This document shows positions 9,825 to 22,243 of a stretch of 64,000 nucleotides of DNA, piece by piece. Origin of the DNA: Diplodia intermedia. Lineage: Eukaryota; Ascomycota; Dothideomycetes; Botryosphaeriales; Botryosphaeriaceae. Positions within the stretch are counted from its first letter, which is position 1. The number at the start of each line of letters is the position of its first letter. The stretch spans positions 62,001-126,000 of the forward strand of contig JAKEKT010000002.1 in the NCBI GenBank assembly GCA_021495925.1, given 5' to 3'. Both the position numbers and the translations under genes were made by a program. Under the pieces are notes generated by a model that was given only the letters and a program-made list of their open reading frames with translations, did no database searches and was not told the origin of the DNA.

Positions 9825-12201
9825 ACTAGGGGGACGAGAGACGTGGCGCGGAGCTTCTTTCCCTTTTTCTCATATTCAAGGCGTGGGTAACTTTGGCGAA
9901 AATGAGCGGCCAGACTATTCCTTTTCGATTGTTCATCATCGGCACATTGGGGTTATTTTCCTTTTCGCTTTTCTATGGGCATATGGAGAGGATATTGTTC
10001 CCTTTGCCTTTTCTTTTTTTTTTCCACAACAGCGCTGACATAAAGGTGGGGAAGTGGGTACTTTTCTTCGTTTTCAAATCGGGGCAATTGCGAGCGAGTT
10101 GTGTGCAGGGAAAAACAAAAAATCGGGTCAGTGATGGTTTTATTTTGCTCATTCTCTCACAGGATCACGGGAGACGGCTGGGTAGTGGAAATGCGACAGA
10201 AGATATCGTAGCTATGACGATAGTTGACCCTGCGGGTGTGTGAATGGCTGCTGTGAGATGTGATAGTGTACAGAGTCCATTCAACTAGCGGTACGGGGTT
10301 GATCCAAATCATCAGCTTTCTATTGCCCAACATCTTTCGCCTGTTGAATTCGGCTCTCCCTGTTTTGTTCCTTTGGCGTTGAGGCTCCATGCTTACTCGG
10401 CTTTTGTTCCCAACATCCCGGTTCATCAGGTACATCGCTGCTCCACTAGTATTGTTGTAGGCTTCCGATGGATGAAACAAGGGCGGTGGCCAGAAGATGA
10501 AATCTCCTACGGCCCGCTATTGGCCGAGAGTGCCATCCCTCACCACTCTGGGTACCAGAAATCCACGGTCACTCATACATACGGTTAGGGCGTGAAGGGC
10601 TCTCAGACTTTATGGCGCAAACGGACGATTACTTGACCATGCCCTCGTATGGCTACCTTATCCTGTCCTGTTTTAATTTTTATATTTCCTATGCCGCTCG
10701 ATCTTGAAGATGAGAAAGGCGGGAATTGGTGCAGCATCTATGTATCGACGCGCGGACTTCTGGGCGATACACAAAGAGTAGTATCCTCGATAATGATGAC
10801 GTTATCAAAGAATTCTGGAGTTGGTAAGTAACAGCTTTATGGATTTCTCATGAACTAGATTTGTTTTGCTCTCCGCGCAGCCGGACAGAGTACTTCAAAT
10901 CTCCCATCAGCGCGAACCATGCGCGTCAAGTACGATATTCCGTGTAACATGGGTGTAGCTAACGCGCTGCAGCAACATACAGGCAGACCTTGACGTCAGT
11001 TTTCAAAGAATTCGGTATCACTGCGACGCCATTCCGATACATATACGTATCACATCCTCTCCCACATGGCGACGAAGACCGGAGTAAGAGCAGCGAGCGA
11101 CGCGACGCTATCTCCTACACGCTCGTCCCATGGAACCGGAAGGACGCTCGCCCTCGCCGATATTGAGAAGGCAGAACGGCTGTCGCGATACCGCAGCATT
11201 CTCATCCGATCGACTCTCAGGGAATTCACCGGGCCAAGAAGTCATAGCACGAGAGACCGTGCGAAGGACTACAACCGTACAACACCAACTTCCATGCTAT
11301 CTCTGAAGGATTGGTCAATCCCGACGAGTATTAGGGGTGGTAGTAAAGCCACCCCTGATACTCGTCGGAAGCCATGTTAAAAACCACGGCATATCGAAGA
11401 GCGTCCCTTACAAAAGCTACAACTGGAAGAATAAAAAGATCCACCGCAATGTAAACATATGAGAGCCCGACGAAAGTAAATCGGTCTGAAGCAGCAGAAG
11501 CAGAACCCTGTGACAGGGGGGGCTTTTGGTCTTCAACTGACGACGCCGAGCCGACGACTGCAAAGGAGAAAAAAAAAGGAAGAGAGAACAAAAAAAAATA
11601 CACCCCCATACACACGAAGCCAACAAAGCTTCGGAACTAGCCAGAAGCTAACCGAGCAGCTGGGATTCGCTACCGGATCCTTGGCTTGTGGGGAAGCGAT
11701 ATTTGGCATATACAAGCGAAGGAGAAGTGGAGAAAAAAAAAACTTGGAGGAGAGAAAAACAGCCATCGGCGTATGTAAAGATCAGGAAAACGAAAAAAAG
11801 AAAAACAAGGCGGCCAGCGGCAGGGGGCAAGGCAATATTCAATGCACCAACGGCCACGGCGCCATGCAGGTCGCTTCCGAAACAACATAACATAACATAC
11901 ATATTCTTCTTCAAGCTGGTGATCAGGCGTATGAACCCGCCGCAACGGTACCACTCGGGCCGCATGCCCAAATGCGGAACATGCACCCCAGGAACCATTA
12001 CGTCCAAGAATATATCATCCATTGACTATTATTACTATGCGTGTAAGGGTACGCGGCGTACGTGCCGCCTGCGTGTCCAAAGGCTTCAAGTGTCTCATCA
12101 CCACTCCCCCCTCCCCGCATTACTGCCAGCGTGCAGCCTCCTGCCGCTGACGCATGAGACATCATCATCATCATCGTCATCATCATCCGGCCCCGTTTCG
12201 A
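9825..12201. other. Non-coding region between SF3B1 and the secreted hydrolase (2.4 kb)
   Basis: The two flanking genes converge here, so both 3' UTRs lie inside. AT content is higher than in the flanks, with T-rich and A-rich runs around 9990-10100 and 11570-11810. No open frame looks like a conserved protein. The best small one, plus strand 11066..11380 (104 codons), is Arg/Ser/Thr-rich with no recognisable domain, and its end falls in the hairpin at 11320..11367. I found no tRNA or transposase fragment. Confidence 0.45.
11320..11367. repeat. 20-bp inverted repeat with 8-nt loop
   Basis: Left arm 11320..11339 and right arm 11348..11367 are complementary at 19 of 20 positions. The single exception (T11331 opposite G11356) would be a U-G pair if transcribed from the plus strand. 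The loop is TAGTAAAG (11340..11347). Arms begin CCGACGAG and end CTCGTCGG. There is no neighbouring gene end, so it is not an obvious mRNA processing signal. It may be the foldback core of a decayed miniature element or a structured RNA; neither is proven. Confidence 0.85.
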
Positions 12202-13665
12202 TCAGAAGCCGTGGTCGCTCAGCCAATCGGAGATGACGTCGTAGCCCGCGGTCGCGTTGTAATGCGCCGTCAGCCCGTGCCCGGTGTTCGGCTGGATGTA
12301 GGCCAAGAAGTCGGCCGGGTCGACGTTGGGGAACGAGTCCTGGACCTGCGCCGGGATGGACGGGGCCACGCCGCCCGTCTCCAGGCAGTCGCCGCCGCAG
12401 AAGGGAAGATCGCCGGCTGCACGTGGCTGTGTCAGCAGACAGCACCACCCATAGTCGTTTGACTGAAAGGATGTCGAGGAAGCAAAAGAAAATGAAACAA
12501 AAGAATGGGGAAATAAGAGAGAGAAGAAGAAGCTGGAGGGATAGGGGAGTCTTAAGGAGGCAGATGGCTGTACATACCACCAGTGAAGACCAACACCGGG
12601 CCGTCAAAGTCATTCACCGCGGGCGCGCTGGCGATGGTCAGCAGCTCGCCAACGGCGACGGGCTGCTTGGTCCTCTCGGCAAGCGCCAGGATGTCCTCGT
12701 CGAAGAACGGCGGCAGGAAGAACTGGAACTGATTGGCGCCCGAGTTCGCGGGCGTGATGTAGCCGTCGGGCAGGTCCAGCGGCGCGGGCAGCGCGGTCAG
12801 GTCGACGGGCGACACCCAGTCGTACAGCGGGCTCGACTGGAACAGGAAGTCCTCGACCGTCTGGGCCAGGCCCGGGGAGCCGAAGCGCAGCGGGGCGTTG
12901 ATCGAGGCCTGCTGGAAGTTGCCGCCGGCGAGGAAGGAGGGGTTGAAGGTCGAGTTGAGCGAGAAGCCGGTGAGGACGAGGCCGTCGGTCATGTTGGGGT
13001 ACAGCGCGGCCAGGATGTACGACTGGATGCTGCCGAACGAGTGGCCGACGTGCACGACGCTCGAGTAGCTCGTGTTGACGCCCGGGAAGCTGCCGTCGCG
13101 CGCCTGCTCCGTCAGCGCCCGCAGTGCCGCGATTTCGATGTTGATCTGGATCTCGTTGAGCGGGTCGCCGTGCTGCGACTGGCCGGTGCCCAGCCGGTCG
13201 TAGCTGAGCGTGGCGAAGCCGGCGTCCAGGGCGGCGTTGACGTAGGAATAGTTGTAGTCGTGGAACGAAAGGTCCCAGTATCTGAGAGGGTGTCAGTGCG
13301 TGCTGCTCCGCCGTGCTTCTTTGGAAGGGTACACACGTCTTGTCGAAGCCGATGCCGTGGGTCAAGATCTGCAAGGTCGTGTTGTCCGAGGCCGTCCGGT
13401 CGTCCCAGCAGTACTGGGTGCTGATGTTGTAGGTGCCGCTGACGGTATGGTACCCAGTCAGGGCCTCGTCGGTGAAGTTGTGGCCATTACGGGTCAAGTT
13501 CTGGATGAACCACGTGACATCAATGTTGCTGTGGGGGATGGTGTTGGCGTCGAACACAGCATTGCGGGACTCGACGTCCACCGGGACCGTCTGGTTGAGA
13601 CACTGCTTTGCGGCCGAGGCCACGGAGACGAGGGCCAGGCCCGTTGCGACAGCGTTGCTAAGCAT
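12202..13665 (-). CDS. Secreted alpha/beta hydrolase
   Basis: Exons complement(12202..12416, 12578..13281, 13337..13665); 1248 nt, 415 aa. A signal peptide is evident (MLSNAVATGLALVSVASAA). The fold is alpha/beta hydrolase: oxyanion region ILTHGIGF; YDRLGTGQS; nucleophile elbow VGHSFGS; and a late His in NTGHGLTAHYN as the probable catalytic His. Several N-x-S/T sites (NLT, NFT, NTT, NMT) suggest N-glycosylation. FCGGDC near the C-terminus may form a disulphide. It belongs to a group of fungal secreted hydrolases whose substrate is not established. The second intron is unusually long (161 nt, donor GTATGT); the first is 55 nt. Codon third positions are strongly GC-rich, which creates long antisense open frames. 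The stop is at 12202. Confidence 0.85.
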
Positions 13666-15114
13666 GTTTGCAAAGTGACAATTGCAAAGGAGAAGGCTCG
13701 CCCAAGGAACCGACGGCCCGGAGCTTCTTATACATATTACTGAACAGGTGCCCGAGCTCCGATGGCGCCAGACGAACGATTTCTGCGTTTAGCCCGACGA
13801 CAGGCCTCGGATCCAACGTGCCAAATAGTGATGCGATTGACATGCTGAGTCAGTCATGCCGGCCGGCGATCTCTGGCGCCCTTGTCGGGGAAAGAGAGCC
13901 CACTGGACGATTTTGGCAATTGTCATCTCTTTGGAAAAGGGGAGCATGACAACTGCGTCCCGGCGTCATCATCCCGCAGAACGGCCAGTACATCTGTCTC
14001 CGGTAGCAAATGCAGCTACGACTAGCCGTCCCGGCCTAAGTCGTGCTGTAGAGTCCGAGGCAAAGAAAGATGACGAAGCCGGTTTGTAAGGGAGCCAGAG
14101 TCGAGAAAGCTTGGGGCGATGGAGGCCCAAGGCTGTGGACGGGGGGAGCCGCGTTGGATTTGGATTTGGAATTGGGCGGTGAGCAATGGCAAGAGAGCAG
14201 TTGGCGTCATGCTGAGGAGTGTGGGGAAAGAGAAAGCGCTGACCGTGCGCGGCCCCGTTTGCACCGGCGTGCATGGCGGGCGACAACGGCGCCACGGCTT
14301 GCCGTCATTGGCGCCAACCTAAATCCTAGGCGCAGACAGAGCCGTCAACTCCTCCACGCGGCTCTGTCTGCTGCGGAACTGACGGTGCGGAGCAGAATCG
14401 ACCACTGGAGCGGCCCAATGCCGGCGATTGCGGAGATTGGCTCGAGCCAAGGTGCTGATCCTCCTCTTCAGGACTGCCATCCGCGTGTATTTGAGATATT
14501 TCCGCCCAAAGGCACTTCGAAAAAGGGCCTTGATCCAGAGACAGCGGGCGCCCACAGCCACAGGCGAGCATGCCTGCATGCATGCTCTTGTCAGCTTACA
14601 CCCCCCCATGCAGAAAACAGACTTGATTACAACTACTCTACTGTGTAAACAAGAGCAATCATCGACTCCGCCTCCGCCTCCGCCTCCGCCCTGCTCGTCG
14701 CCAAGTCCTGCGGCCCAGGCCCCTCTTTGCGTCCCCCATTACGACATCAGCCTGAGCCCGAGCCTGCGCCGCATCCACCAAAATCCCAATGTCCCCGCAC
14801 ATTCTACCGAGGGATGCTAGACAAGAGAACGACTCTACAGACCGGCGGTGAAACAATGCCCAGCTTTTCAATGTGCAGGAATGGGCCCGTACCAACAGAG
14901 ACCCATCCAAACAACCAACGCCTATCACAATTATGCTGCGCATCAGTGATCTACCCTCCCTCCCGGCAAATGCCCCCTCGTCGTCGTTATGCCCTAGAAG
15001 GAAACCCGAGATTCGGGAACAAGTAAAAACCCCGTCTCAAAAATACAAAGATACAAAAAAAAAAAGCCATAACGCCGCACATGCTCTAGCAGTGGAAGAA
15101 AAAAAAAACAATCC
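13666..15114. other. Intergenic region upstream of the secreted hydrolase
   Basis: These 1.45 kb hold the hydrolase promoter (13666 onward) and the 3' region of the Mil1-like gene. I see scattered short frames only, none conserved. There is a short CCGCCT repeat near 14672..14695 and an A-rich stretch near 15050..15110. No RNA gene recognised. Confidence 0.4.
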
Positions 15115-18100
15115 TTATTCAAACGTCATCTGCATTTCCTTCTCCTTCCCCCACTCGTCGGCCTCGTCGTCGGCCCACGCGTTGTGCTCGAAGCTCGCCA
15201 GGTTGACCGGCAACGTGCTCGACGTGCGCAGCGGCGGCCTCTCGACGCTGGGCGAACTCCACGTCGACGACGGGTTGGCCCCTCCTTGTCTCGACGCTGG
15301 CGGCGTCTCGTACGATGTTTCGAACGTCATCGAGATGTTGCCGCCGTCGTCCTCCCACCGGTCTGGGTTTGCATCGTACTCGGAGCCGTCGTAAAGATGC
15401 GACGACGTCGGTTTGCTGCCGCTGCCTTGCTCGAACATCGACTCGTCGAAACTCTGTGTCTGGCGGAGGTTGGAGTGCGGGCTGCCCAGCGCCATGGGCG
15501 GAAGGGTGCTGTCGAGCTGTTTGACCTCGATCCCCTGTGCCGCAATATCCGCCGCCTCTTGTTTGATGGCCTCGACGTCGAACAGCACGTTCTTGTTAGG
15601 CTCGGTGCCCGCTCCCTTGGCCTTCTCATCGTACATTTCCCATTCCTTCTTCTCCGCCTGCTTCTTCTTGAAGAAGCTCCATCCACTCTTTTTCTGCGGC
15701 TTCTGCTCCATTTCCTTGCGCGCCTCTTCAATCTCGTTGATCAGCTCGCGCTGCCTTGCCTCGTGGTTGTCAGGATCCGGATCTTCGATCTCGGCGAATT
15801 CGTCGCTTTCTACAGCCCAGCCCATCTCGCGCAGCAGACGAGGGATTGCTGAACGATACGCCATGTGCCCATTCACCATCTCAGTGACGTCGAAGTTCTC
15901 GATCCCGGGGCAGTCGACTGGGGCAAGACCGGCCACTTTCATGATGCCTCCGCTGGTTGCGCGGAAAAGATACCCAAGGATCCAGTCGTTCGTTGCGTAG
16001 CCGTTGACGAACCGACCCGAGACAGCCGATCTAGCCTTGAGATACTCGTCCTTCTTCGCCACCATGGGCGAGCCAAAGAGGAATACGTTTTGCACCAAGC
16101 CGTACGCTCCTCTCCTTGAAAGTTCTTGCAGGCACGAGAAGATAACACGGGCTCCCAACGAGAAGCCGACGAGCGTCGTGGGCCGCACGCCAAGGTTGCG
16201 GTCAATGAGCGAGTCGGCGAGGAGCAACCCGGCCAGCTCTGCGCGTGCCAGTGATACGTTCCATGGGTTATCGATGAGGTAGGACAGTTTGGTCAAAACG
16301 ATCGGAAGTTGTAGCGCACCCATGAGAGCAACGAGGATGGTGCTACCAAGGACTTGCTGTAGGCCTTGGGTAAGAGCCTAGAAGCGAGTCAGTTTCGGGC
16401 AACTATGACGGACAGTGCAGGGAGCACTTACCTCTGTGGCTAGAATATTGATAGTTTGACCCATACTTTGCAGCATTTCCGGTTCCCAAAAGACCGAGTA
16501 GATATCCCCCATCACAGGATCCACCGTACTAAACGGCAAGCGGACATCGTCAACCTTGCCATTCATCCACCCAGACACCGTGATGATCATGTTCACCCTC
16601 TTGTTGTTGTGAAGAGGCCTGTACTCGAACGTCTTGACAGCTCCTGTTCTGCGGTGCGAAGCTCGCACACCAACCGTGCCGCCCGAGATTACACCAGTAG
16701 TGGTAATAATGGCTGCACCACCGGCGCCTGCGAGGAAGCTGCTGGTGCCGGCAACACCAATGGTCGTGAAGCCAGCTGCAAGACCTGCGCCGATAACCGG
16801 GGCGAGGAGGCCTGCCGACAGGCCGATGACTAGTCCTCCTCCAACAGTAGCCAGACCCATCATCACCAGCCGTCTACTCTTCTGCATTTTAGCACGACTT
16901 TCCAGATGCTGCTCATCGTTCCAGTTCTGGTCGTTCGCTGCTTCTTGCATCTCAAGCGCATCCGTAACGCGCTTCTCGAAGCGGCAGATGTCGAGATCAG
17001 GCACCTCCAAGTATTTTCCGACCCTCTCCAATAACTCCCGTGACCGCGCATCATAGACAGAATCAGCGATTAGTACGAGGAACAGATCGCACAGAACAGT
17101 CCATCGCAGGTCAATGTCAATACTCTTGGTTGTGGGGAGTTGGGAAGGAGTGCGGACTTCTGGCATGTCGTCTCCGCCATGATCTTCGTAGGGCGGAGGC
17201 ACTGACGAACCTGGAGTGCCCGGGACCGGAGTGGATGGAACACTCGACGTGGAGCTAGGCCGTGGAGACGACACAGATGGCCGGCTTGATGCGGGCTCGG
17301 CTACGGGGTTTTTCACCCGCGCATTCTGCATGAGTGCTGGGGTGAGATCGTTGGGCTGAACTCCATGCTGACCCAGTTGTTCGATCATGATCTGCTCTGC
17401 AGATTCGATCTCCATGTGGCTGTACAACCGAACCATCATCTTTTGGCTCCACATCTTCATGGCTTCCGAGGACGTGTCGACCTGCTTCTTGCTTGCCTTT
17501 GTCCTCTCCAGCTTTTCAAGCTCCTTGACCATTTCCAGCATGGTCAGTCGGACGACTCCGACGTACGCGATCCTTTGGCCCTCGGTGAGCAGATCCTTAG
17601 TAGCCTGCATCTGCGACAGCGGATCCCGCGCTTCCTCGTCGTCATCCGCAACATTGGTGCTTTTCGCACCCTTGAACAGATAAGCCGTGTTGTCGTCCAT
17701 GCTTGTGGCTGATTGCGCGTCCTCGTCAATCTGGACCCTCGTGTATCCTTTTCCAGCGCCACCCAGGGCGCCGTATTCCATCTCCCCCTCATCACTCAAG
17801 TCGTCCTTCTCCCGTGCGATCAGCCTATTATCGTCGTTATACATGTCATATGAAGCATAAGCAGGCATTTCCTGCCACCCGCCGTCGTCCCAATCATCGT
17901 CCTTCTTCTTCTTCTTCTCCTCCTTCGGGGCCAGCTGCTGATGCGACCACTCCGACACGGCGCCCGCCTCTGTATGCTTGTGATTGGCAGCAGTCGCCTC
18001 CGCAACGACGTCCGGTCGGGACTCCGCACGCGTGTGGCCACCTTGCGCCGACGACGCGTGTTCGTCTGACGGGGCCGGCCTGACGTCGTTCTTCACAGCC

Positions 18101-18456
18101 ACATCATCGCCAAGAGCGCTCTCCAGCAAGGCCGGAGGACCGGAGCTCGCAGCGGGCGGCGGGGCATGCTGCGCCGCGAGGGCCTCTGCCTCCCACAGGT
18201 TTTCCGCGGGCCTTTCTTGGTGCTGCGGCTCCTCGGCGGCGGCGGCGGCGCTGCGCAGGTCCTGCTCGCTGGCCTCGGAGAGCAAGCGGCGCGGAGGCTT
18301 CTTCCGTATGGGCAGGCCGAAGTCGTCGAGTTCGACACTCAGATCGACAGGGTCCTGCTTCGGTGGCGCTTGGGCGGACTGGGGAGCTACCGGCGCTGGG
18401 GGCTCACTTGCGGCGGCGGCGGGAGGAGGAACAACAGGAGCGGCGTCCGAGGACAT
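15115..18456 (-). CDS. MIL1: Mil1/TMCO4-family predicted lipase (DUF726)
   Basis: Exons complement(15115..16377, 16432..18456); 3288 nt, 1095 aa. The protein belongs to the DUF726 family (human TMCO4, yeast Mil1/Yfl034w). Order: a Pro/Ala/Glu-rich disordered N-terminus; a WQEMP motif at Trp194 in an acidic setting (DDDWDDGGWQEMP); helical regions around 270-330 and 420-500; a glycine-rich hydrophobic hairpin at about 530-600 (GLATVGGGLVIGLSAGLL and following), probably membrane-inserted; then an alpha/beta-hydrolase core with nucleophile Ser748 in VGFSLGARV. The Lys-rich C-terminal part is probably disordered. In yeast, Mil1 binds the AP-1 variant subunit Apm2 and helps its membrane recruitment at Golgi/endosomes. 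I recall WQEMP as important for this, but that is from memory. The single intron (16378..16431) has GTAAGT and CTTCTAG. Head to head with UTP23, 408 bp apart. Confidence 0.85.
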
Positions 18457-18864
18457 GATTGTCCTCGTCGAGGCGCGGGGCGAGGAACGACGTGGTGGGC
18501 GAAGCGAGGAGGTGGCAGAGGACAGTGGGCCGGTTCTCGCGGGCTATGAGGGAGCGGAAGTCGGCATTGAAAGTGGTGTGTTGGATTGTGCTCGCAGCGA
18601 CAGAGAAGGCCTGGTCATCCCGGGCTGTCTGCTGCCCCATCCGCTCGGCGCTGCCCCTGCCCTTTGAGACATTGCGTAGGCAGGCAGGCACCGGACCGGC
18701 GACGGCGGTGCGCACGGGCCAAAGCTTATCTTTTTGGGTCCGCCGGCCGCGTTTTGCTCTGCGACGCTGCACGCAACACCCGCCCAAGCGCGCGCCCAGA
18801 ACTTTTTTTCTGTGAACGTCCGCCTCGAGCCGCATCCGTCCCGCTCCCCACCCGTCCAGTCACC
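18457..18864. promoter_or_regulatory. Divergent promoter, Mil1-like gene and UTP23
   Basis: 408 bp between two start codons pointing away from each other. A pyrimidine-rich tract lies at about 18801..18864, just before UTP23. I see no firm TATA box or binding site. Confidence 0.4.
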
Positions 18865-19820
18865 ATGCGCGGCAAGCGGGCGAAGCAGTACCGCAAGCTG
18901 ATGCACCAGTATGCCCTCACCTTCGGCTTCCGCGAACCATACCAGGTCCTGGGTGCGTCCAACTCCAACCCGCCAACGCAGTCGCCTGCCTGCCCCTCCA
19001 TCCCGCGCGTCTGGCTAACCCTGCTGCCACAGTCGACTCCGAGATCGTCCTCGACTCGACGCGCATGAAGATAGACCTCGCCAGCTACCTCGAGCGCACC
19101 CTCCAGGGCAAGGTCAAGCCGATGATCACGCAGTGCTCGATGCGCCACCTCTACGCCGCCAAGGACCAGGTCGCCATCGGCCATGCCCAGGCCTTCGAGC
19201 GCCGCCGCTGCAACCACCACACGCTCGACGAGCCGCTCTCCACGCTCGACTGCCTCAAGTCCGTCCTCGACCCCAAGGACTCCAAGACCAACAAGCACCG
19301 CTATGTCGTCGCCAGCCAGGAGCAGCCGCTGCGCTCCTACCTGCGCAAGATTCCCGGCGTGCCCTTGATCTACATCAACCGCAGTGTCATGATCATGGAG
19401 CCCATGGCCGGCGCCACCGAGGACGTGCGCGACAGGACGGAGACGGAGAAGTTTAGGGCGGGCTTGAAGACGCGGCCTACTGCTGCGACGGCTGCCACAC
19501 CGAAGAGAAAGCGGGGTGAGGATGGGGAGGAAAGCAACGACAATACGGACATGGAGGACGCGCCCGCACAGCCTGAGCCGAAGAAAAAGAAAAGGACGGG
19601 ACCGAAGGCACCGAATCCATTGAGCGCCAAGAAGCCGAAGAAGAGATCGGAGCAACAAACACAGAAAACTTCAGATAAGCCTCCCAACGCCGACAAGCCC
19701 ACTGGTGAAGGGGCAACTTCCGAAGAGCAGGCCAAGCGTAAGAGAAAACGGAAGAACAAGGCGGCCAAGGCGGATGGAGAGGCGCCGGAGCAAGCGGAGC
19801 AAATCGCGCAAGCGGCATGA
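18865..19820 (+). CDS. UTP23: rRNA-processing protein Utp23 (PIN-like)
   Basis: Exons 18865..18952 and 19033..19820; 876 nt, 291 aa. Utp23 is a nucleolar small-subunit processome factor, a Fcf1/Utp23-type PIN-domain protein needed for early 18S rRNA processing and snR30 release. The start MRGKRAKQYRKLMHQYALTF is typical. The PIN-like fold covers about 15-160. Cys/His residues at Cys64, Cys89, His91/92 and Cys103 (TQCSMRHL, RRRCNHHTLDEPLSTLDC) match the family's zinc-binding site. The C-terminal third (from about 175) is Lys-rich, low-complexity and probably an RNA-binding or nucleolar-targeting tail (PKKKKRTGPKAPNPLSAKK). The intron (80 nt) starts GTGCGT and ends GCCACAG. The degraded PIN active site of Utp23 proteins means a structural rather than nuclease role is expected. 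Confidence 0.93.
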
Positions 19821-20091
19821 TGATTTTCTATTTCATCGGCAGTTGCCTTCTGCCCGTCTATGCGTTTCTTCATTGCCGTTTCACTCCGAGGCCATCCCTC
19901 CGCGGTCATATGATTCCCAATTTCCGTTTAGCTATTCAGCATTGCCCGGCGTTTTGGTAGTGGGCACGGTGCCCGGAAAAGGAAATGGAAAATCCAAAAA
20001 GGGTATTTAGTTTAGAATCAAGGATCAAAAATAATACCAGAACGCTTCCGCGCATCCAGATCGAGCAGTTCAGTCAGTCAAAGTACGTTCG

Positions 20092-21422
20092 TCAAACTTT
20101 CTTTCCCTGCGCCAGGAGATCCGAGACTTTTGGCGGCAGCACGAGAGTGCTCCTGTCGTTGCGCTTGAGAAACTCAACAACGGTCTGCGCGCATTGATCC
20201 GGCACATCTTCCTGGATGAAATGACCAGCCGCCGGATAGACCTGAAGCTGGAATTTGCCTGCCACGCTCTGAAATCAGTAAAATGCACAAAGCAAACAGA
20301 AAGGGGACAAGGAAGCGGCCGTGGATGGGCATGTGTCCGAGAAGAGATTGGTGCAGTCCGAGAGGATGCATAAGCTGCTGACTGACCTTGCATCTGCCCA
20401 ATCATGAGCTCCTTGTCCAAGCGATCCGTCCCCGCGAGGAGCAGCAGCTTCGCGCCCCGGGCCGTGAGGAACTTGCTGCTCATGCCCTCGAACCAGTTGG
20501 TCCAGTAGGGCTCGGTCTGCGCGAGGTCCGTCTTCCACACCCACTTGCCCGACTCGAGGCGGCGCAGCAGGCTGGGCACCGAGGCGCGGGCGCTGTCGGG
20601 GTTGCGCAGCGTGCGGCTGCGGATGTGCCAGTCGATGGCGGCGTCGGGCGAGGGGAAGGTGGACGGGCGCGTCGACAGGTAGGTGTGCATGTGCTTGAGG
20701 GCGTCGATGGCCGAGCCCTCGACCACGTCTAGCACCGCGTAGCCCATGACGGCCGCCGCGCCGCCCGGCAGCACGCCGCTCTTGGCCGCCTCGACGACGA
20801 CGGCGCCGCCCAGGCTGTGCCCGACCAGCAGCAGCTGCGGCGTCTGCGCCCACCCCAGCTTGGCCGCCGTGAGCCGGATCATGCGCGCCAGGTCGGCGCT
20901 CAGCTTCGTGACCGCCATGCTGCCGTCGACGCCGCCGTCGCCGTCGACCACGACCGACCCGTGCTCGCGCGCCTCGACGGCCAGCACGCCGACCTCGGGC
21001 ATCAGCCGCCGCACCTCGAGCGCGAAGAGCGCCCACGTGAGCGCCGAGGACCCCGCGCCGTGGTGCAGCACGAGCAGCGGCGTCTTGGGCGTGGCCGGCG
21101 GCGTCACGTACACGTGGTACTGCGCGTGCTCGCCACTGGCATCGTCGCGGTGCTCCAGGAACAGCTCCTGCGCAAAGTAGCGCGTCCAGTCGACGTTGGC
21201 GGCCGAGGCGGCGGTTGGCGGGGCGGCGGACGGCTGCTTCTGCGTCGACGGGGGCACGACGGTGCCGGTGGATGAGACGGAGGATGCGGAGGACGAGTCG
21301 TCTTCTATCGACTGCTGCAGCCCGGGCTCTTCTTCCAGGATCTCGGCGATCTTGTTGGTGTTGGCGCTGGGTGCTTTGGTGCCCAGCTTGGTCTTGCCAA
21401 TGGTCTTCGCCAGATCACTCAT
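20092..21422 (-). CDS. PPE1: Protein phosphatase methylesterase 1
   Basis: Exons complement(20092..20258, 20387..21422); 1203 nt, 400 aa. Ppe1 removes the C-terminal methyl ester from the PP2A catalytic subunit, opposing the methyltransferase Ppm1. Visible: LLVLHHGAGSSALTWALFA (oxyanion loop), AVEAREHG, nucleophile Ser in LLVGHSLGGAVVVEA, GTDRLDKELMIGQMQGKFQ, and catalytic His in YPAAGHFIQED, close to the human PPME1 arrangement. The N-terminal 80 residues are Ser/Thr-rich and poorly conserved. Start set at MSDLAKTIGK (21422); the frame is open further upstream but does not look coding. The intron (128 nt) has a less common GTCAGT donor and GTGGCAG acceptor; the join GQMQ|GKFQ matches the family exactly. 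Its 3' end converges on UTP23 (271 nt apart). Confidence 0.93.
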
Positions 21423-22243
21423 GCTGGCGGTTTCTCGAAATCGTTGTTTCGGCGCGGTGGTTTCAGCATTGGAATTGCGGTGGATTGGACTTGATGGTCG
21501 AGGTGAGGTGACAGCATCAGCAAGCTCCCATATCGATAGATGCACGAGCCATCCGGTGGCGCAACCGTCCGCCATGCGTTGGTAGTCGTTGCCGCTCTAG
21601 GCCTGTTGCCATGTGCGATCCGATGCAACGAATACAAAAAGAGGGCGGCCGCGCTTTGCAAGCCTAGAGAGCAGCACCCCATGGCGACAAGCTGCGCCCG
21701 CATACAGGACCCAAGGCAAAAGAAGGTCTCTGGTAACAGGCTCGGTTGTCATCAAGCTTGTGCGACAGCCTTTCTCGGCGAATAATGCAGATCGACTTAC
21801 CTGCACGAGTCGGGTGTCAGAGCATACATTGGTATTCAAAGTACGGACATGAATAGGCCTTGCTCTCTAACCGAAACACGACCGTCCTCTGTACTCCTCA
21901 GGCATTCCAGTAAAAAGACAAGAACAACGTGAATACCGCGAAGCGAGTGAGCAGGAAATGTTCATTTTACTGAGCGCGATATACAATGCATCTCGATGCT
22001 GAACATGATGACTTGAAAGTGCAGAAATGGTATCCATCATTAGTCATGAAGCGCGAGACTACAGTGTTGTTTTCTCTTTTGAAATCCAAAGCCCTACCGG
22101 AAGATGGGCAATGGTAATAACGAAGGGGGTATCAGGTCGTTGTGTGCCAGTTCCAGTGCGATCCATCCAAACGGCTTTGACAACGAAATAAAGCAACAAC
22201 GCCGTAACAAAACGAGGGAGAACAAAAAAAGCGAGCTGTACCA
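21423..22243. other. Intergenic region, PPE1 promoter and C2H2 gene 3' end
   Basis: 821 nt. The PPE1 upstream region is the left part; the right part lies downstream of the C2H2 gene stop at 22244. Only short random frames are present, and no RNA gene or repeat is seen. Confidence 0.4.

Noticed and set aside
12423..13424. 333-codon plus-strand frame opposite the secreted hydrolase
   Set aside because: Antisense shadow of a GC3-rich gene; Arg/Gly/Val-rich composition with no recognisable motif.
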